Part shown: positions 60,941-64,000 of the stretch, in pieces
Position numbering within the stretch: the first letter of the stretch is position 1
Layout: every line of letters starts with the position of its first letter
Assembly: GCA_902702965.1 (NCBI GenBank)
Contig: CACRXP010000431.1
Location: 244,020 to 308,019 of the forward strand
Reading direction: 5' to 3'
Origin: Spirometra erinaceieuropaei
Taxonomy: Eukaryota > Platyhelminthes > Cestoda > Diphyllobothriidea > Diphyllobothriidae
Length of the DNA: 64,000 nucleotides
Notes under the pieces: generated by a model
Seen by the model: the letters and a program-made list of their open reading frames with translations, nothing else
Database searches by the model: none
Told to the model about the DNA's origin: nothing
Position numbers and translations under genes: made by a program

Positions 60941-60986
60941 TTTGTCTCTGATGATGGATTCGAGTAGGAATCCGAAACGTCAGGCT
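60941..60986 (+). ncRNA. Hammerhead-ribozyme-like motif
   Basis: CTGATGA at 60948-60954, one extra T, a perfect 6-bp stem (GGATTC 60956-60961, GAATCC 60968-60973), then GAAAC and GTC (60974-60981). This is the order of a hammerhead catalytic core with cleavage after GTC. Penelope-like elements are known to carry minimal hammerheads. The extra T and lack of a visible stem III make activity uncertain. Confidence 0.5.
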
Positions 60987-60992
60987 AATAAA
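60987..60992 (+). terminator. Polyadenylation signal of the Penelope element
   Basis: AATAAA 120 bases after the ORF and about 35 bases before the element end. Confidence 0.5.
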
Positions 60993-61026
60993 GCTCTTGT
61001 CCCGGCGATCGTGTCTCCTTCTTCAA

Positions 61027-61350
61027 GGCCCATGCAATGCCTGAAAGTGCGAGGGCAGTGTGGGCAGTTGAGACGAGCGTGGTGTGTATAGGTTGGTGTT
61101 CCAGGCACTGGTTCGCCAGTCTCTGTGCGATGGATTCGCAAGTGACCGACCAGGCCGATGCGTGAGGTGAATGTGCGTGGACAGTGTGGGCATGAGAAAT
61201 CGGCGGTGTCGGTGTTAGCTACAGAGGAGGCGGTGGTGATTGTGGTGATGGGCGCTCAGGGCGAGGGAGTCAGGGTGGGGGTGGGCATGGTGGATGTGGT
61301 GGGTGTGTTGGAATTGCGGTCAATTCCGCTCTCGTGGATGCGCATGTGAC
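61027..61350 (-). mobile_element. ZF-LINE copy B, 5' part (zinc-finger region)
   Basis: On the - strand the fingers reappear (complements of TTCGCCAGTCTCTGTGCGAT and ACCGACCAGGCCGATGCGTG), matching 54500-54800 of copy A. The copy is 5'-truncated within the finger array near 61350 and abuts a CACACGCACACAC tract. Confidence 0.8.
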
Positions 61351-61366
61351 CGAATATGTCCATGCG

Positions 61367-62200
61367 TGCACACGCACACACACGGTCGTCGTTGTCGACG
61401 ATGCCCACAGTGTGCTCCATAGGAGATTGAGCACAGGCACGCTTATGCGTGCGTGTGTATTAGTTATTAATGGCGACAAACTTCCACAGCATCTCCTGCA
61501 CTCCTTCCCGCCCACGTGGGTGACTGCGAGGTCAGAACCGTGCCGTTAGTTGACGACTTTCATAAAACATCAGAATTACTATAGTAAGGAGGGCGATCAG
61601 TCGCCCTCCCACTTCGCTCTCCCGCACACCAGTCGACCGTCCGAGCTAGTCAGCCATCGACGCCATAGTTGGATGCAACCGCTGACAGAAATGCAGGAGC
61701 ATGTCTGTCTGTGACACACACGACCTGGTTTAGAATCAGCTTGCGCCAATTGACGCGCTTTCCACTTAAGCAAGGGGTGTATATTCCATGCCTGTGGAGT
61801 TTAGCCACCGGATGTTTATGAAGACGCATATATGCGTCGGCAGTAGGGGCAGCCGACTTGAGGACAATGTGAGTATGTTGATGCTCACTGGACAGCCTGG
61901 CTGTTCCACAGCTATGGATTCGCAAGTGAGTGACCAGTCCGATTTGTTATCTAAAGACACCATCGTAAAGAAAGCAGGTCAGGATCGCGTCCGCATTGTC
62001 GACGAAAGGAGCGGTTGCGGTATCGATGCTGGTGTTAGGGGGTGGCCATAGTCGTCCACGCGGATTTGTGATATTGGTGGTGGACGATGAAACGTAGGGA
62101 AGTTGCTCGTCGGTAGTGATGGGGGTGGTAGACGTACACGCCATGCGTGCTGCAGCCGTGATCGGTGGAGGCGGAGGAGGCTTCAGGAGTTAAGACAATC
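61367..62200 (-). mobile_element. ZF-LINE copy C, decayed 3' end
   Basis: A CACACGCACACACA tract at about 61367-61382 is followed by TCGACGATGCCCACAGTGTG and, further on, CAGTCGACCGTCCGAGCTAG and CTATGGATTCGCAAGTGAGT. These are diverged equivalents of the 3' unit and the fingers. No ORF survives. Confidence 0.6.
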
Positions 62201-62558
62201 GGTAGTTCAATTCCACAATAAGGGGAAGTTGAAATTAGTCAAACGAACTGTCTTGTTAGAACGAGTCTAGTTGTGAACGCTGTCCACTGAAGAACAAAGG
62301 CAATGGGTGAAAAGTTAGATAATGATACCGAATTCCACTCCAGTTGGAATGAACCGCGTGATAGTTAACAGAGATGGAAATACCCTTTATTTCGGAAGTA
62401 TCATTTTCAGCAACACTGGTCTTATTCACTTTGATTGAAATACAAATTTACAAATGATGCAAGAGTAATAATGTTTACATAAGATTGCGTATCTATTGCG
62501 GGGGTAGTTCGAGTCTCCGTTTCTATTTTTCTCTTCTTATACACGTAGGGTATCTTAC
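62201..62558. other. No gene seen
   Basis: AT-rich sequence without recognisable features. Confidence 0.4.
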
Positions 62559-62782
62559 CAGATCTGACCTGACAGAATGCTGTTATGTCGATGTGCGGCA
62601 AGAGATACGTCGGAGGCCACGGCACATGCAGCCGAGAACTTACCAGCAATTAGTTTAGGATGAGGGGGATGGGCATAATCATCCGGAATTCGGTCAACAA
62701 AATGCTTGACCGTTTCGAAGTGTCCTGGTACTATAATGTCGACGAAAATAACAAAAGAAGCGCAAGCAACAGAAGAGGACAT
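62559..62782 (-). CDS. Unidentified, possible exon
   Basis: An open frame on the - strand from ATG at 62782 to a GTAAG donor (complement at 62558-62554). The peptide has a hydrophobic start (CASFVIFVDIIVPGH) followed by VKHFVDRIPDDYAHPPHP and KLIAGKFSAACAVASD. The composition and a donor directly before the stop suggest an exon, but no family is recognised and no second exon was found in the 220 bases before the LINE remnant. Confidence 0.25.
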
Positions 62783-63059
62783 TTGGAGGACTTACTTTGA
62801 AATAAATATAGGTTTTTTAATTAGATGAGGAAAATAACCGGAGAACAGTAACGAATGAGAGGAAGGACGCAGACATCCATAAATCTTCGGACAGAGGGTT
62901 TATGTATGCGATGGAAATGTAAACGACGAACGTAGTAAACGAGTTTACGGATTTGGCGATCTCAGGTCATTAGTATGAAGGGGGAAGGGGCCAGAGGATA
63001 GAATGTCAGTTTAAAGGACTCCAAATTTATTAGGAAGAACAGTATAGTATAAAAAGAAA

Positions 63060-63520
63060 AATAAGCTCTCAACTAATAAGCATCGCAATCAGGAGAGCCT
63101 CACGCGGACGTCTTCGTCAAACTTAGATAACAGCGGACAGTGTTAAGAGCAGAGGAATAGTCAAGAAATGCACTTGCGTGTGTAGGGGAACGCTTATCTA
63201 GTTCTTTAAGAGCAGAGCAGACTACAGGATCTACAGCATCCAGGGTATAACGCCTGGTCTTATATGCGAGTTTTAAAGTGTCGGAGGATTATGAGGAGAA
63301 TGGCATAATTGGATTTAAAGCATTTCGCTTAGCGAGCTTCCGGTGTCCAAAAGACCAAGCAACTGCACAGATGCGCTTAGGTCGAGTATTAGTAGATTTA
63401 TCAGGGAGATGAATGATTCTTACTGTCCGCCAATCGTCAGTTATCCAAGAATGCATAAACGACATTTTAATAAGGCGTTTCAAATTAAATTTTCATTAGC
63501 ACCCCTGAATGCTAGTAATG
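63060..63520 (-). mobile_element. LINE reverse transcriptase fragment
   Basis: On the - strand: DDWRTVRIIHLPDKSTNTRP (63430-63375), KLAYKTRRYTLDAVDPVVCS (about 63280-63210) and a decayed motif A stretch FLDYSSALNTVR (about 63165-63130). The + strand ORF 63343-63549 is its shadow. Confidence 0.65.
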
Positions 63521-64000
63521 CCGGTTCGTTTCGTGAACTCTGCGTCTGAGATTCTGTTAAACACCTTCGACATCAGTGTTTTTCAGGGCCGGTTCAGATG
63601 GGGTCGGTTGAACATCACGCCTGATTCTCATACAATGTGCAGGTTTCTGACACGTACAATAGGGTTGTAAGGATGTCGCCTCGGCACATTTTCATTTTCA
63701 TATTGATTTGAAGTCCGAGGCAATTCTTAACTGAATACTGTTGTCGGTCAAAGAGCTGACTTGCTTTAGAGATCGGACCTGTGCATTTTCTGAATAACTA
63801 CTACTCCACACTATTTTCAGTTACTTTTTTCATACAGACACCAGACTAAAAATGATGCATCATACTTTAGTGCGATGGTGCGAACATGCAACCTAGCCAA
63901 ACAAACGTCATCCGCCTGCGTTCATAAATATGCTACCGCTGAACTCCAATGTGTGATGCATCCCATATAGATGGGTTAATGTTGCGTTTTTTTCTAGTTC
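63521..64000. other. No gene seen
   Basis: Window end. No coding-like exon or matched repeat. Confidence 0.4.

Larger units (their letters stand above)
59037..61026 (+). mobile_element. Second Penelope-like element, inserted in ZF-LINE copy B
   Basis: A + strand element of about 2 kb interrupts the zinc-finger code of copy B: the left flank ends GCATGTGGCCGA and the right flank resumes GCCCATGCAATGCC, where the intact code in copy A reads GCATGTGGCCGAATAGACCC. There is no obvious target duplication and the 5' end is truncated. The 3' end has a hammerhead-like motif (60948-60981), AATAAA at 60987 and an end CGATCGTGTCTCCTTCTTC. It belongs to a different subfamily from the element at 7788-10567. 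Confidence 0.85.

Noticed and set aside
1..64000. Bacterial operon, CRISPR array or prophage
   Set aside because: No evenly spaced direct repeats, no operonic ORFs, and split eukaryotic genes with GT-AG introns are present.

Overview
This is a repeat-dense stretch of a eukaryotic nuclear genome, almost certainly a flatworm and most likely a diphyllobothriid tapeworm. Three things point there: very short spliceosomal introns (37-79 bp) in two conserved animal genes; several Penelope-like elements with GIY-YIG domains; and a non-LTR retrotransposon whose ORF ends in C2H2 zinc fingers, which I associate from memory with diphyllobothriid assemblies. The genus is inferred, not proven. There is no sign of bacterial sequence, operons or CRISPR. 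A 48-base run of N at 42293-42340 marks a scaffold join.

Only a small part of the window is host coding sequence. Two genes can be named, both on the + strand. A type III geranylgeranyl diphosphate synthase has eight exons from 11136 to 22049 (343 codons); all splice phases agree and both Asp-rich motifs are present. The C-terminal 194 residues of the DNA-repair protein ERCC1 lie in six exons from 33715 to 35930. Between them is a phase-consistent four-exon model (26882-29395) for a protein I cannot identify. At the left edge, exons at 352-520 and 4053-4350 look coding but are unidentified. These genes work in unrelated processes (prenyl-chain supply, nucleotide excision repair) and show no functional linkage.

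The rest is mobile DNA. At 7788-10567 a Penelope-like element sits between 690-bp inverted arms and a 13-bp target duplication. Two copies plus one single arm of a TA-flanked foldback element, and a separate 236-bp palindrome, lie in introns and intergenic DNA. tRNA-derived SINEs occur at three places. Degenerate CR1/Jockey-like LINE remains lie at about 1.5, 6.4, 20.2, 41, 46.2 and 63.1 kb.

From 48.2 to 62.2 kb is a head-to-tail cluster of one LINE family (called ZF-LINE here), all copies on the - strand. One copy (53355-57851) is open across reverse transcriptase and five zinc fingers except for one nonsense codon. Another copy is split by a second, different Penelope-like element (59037-61026) that carries a hammerhead-like sequence near its 3' end.
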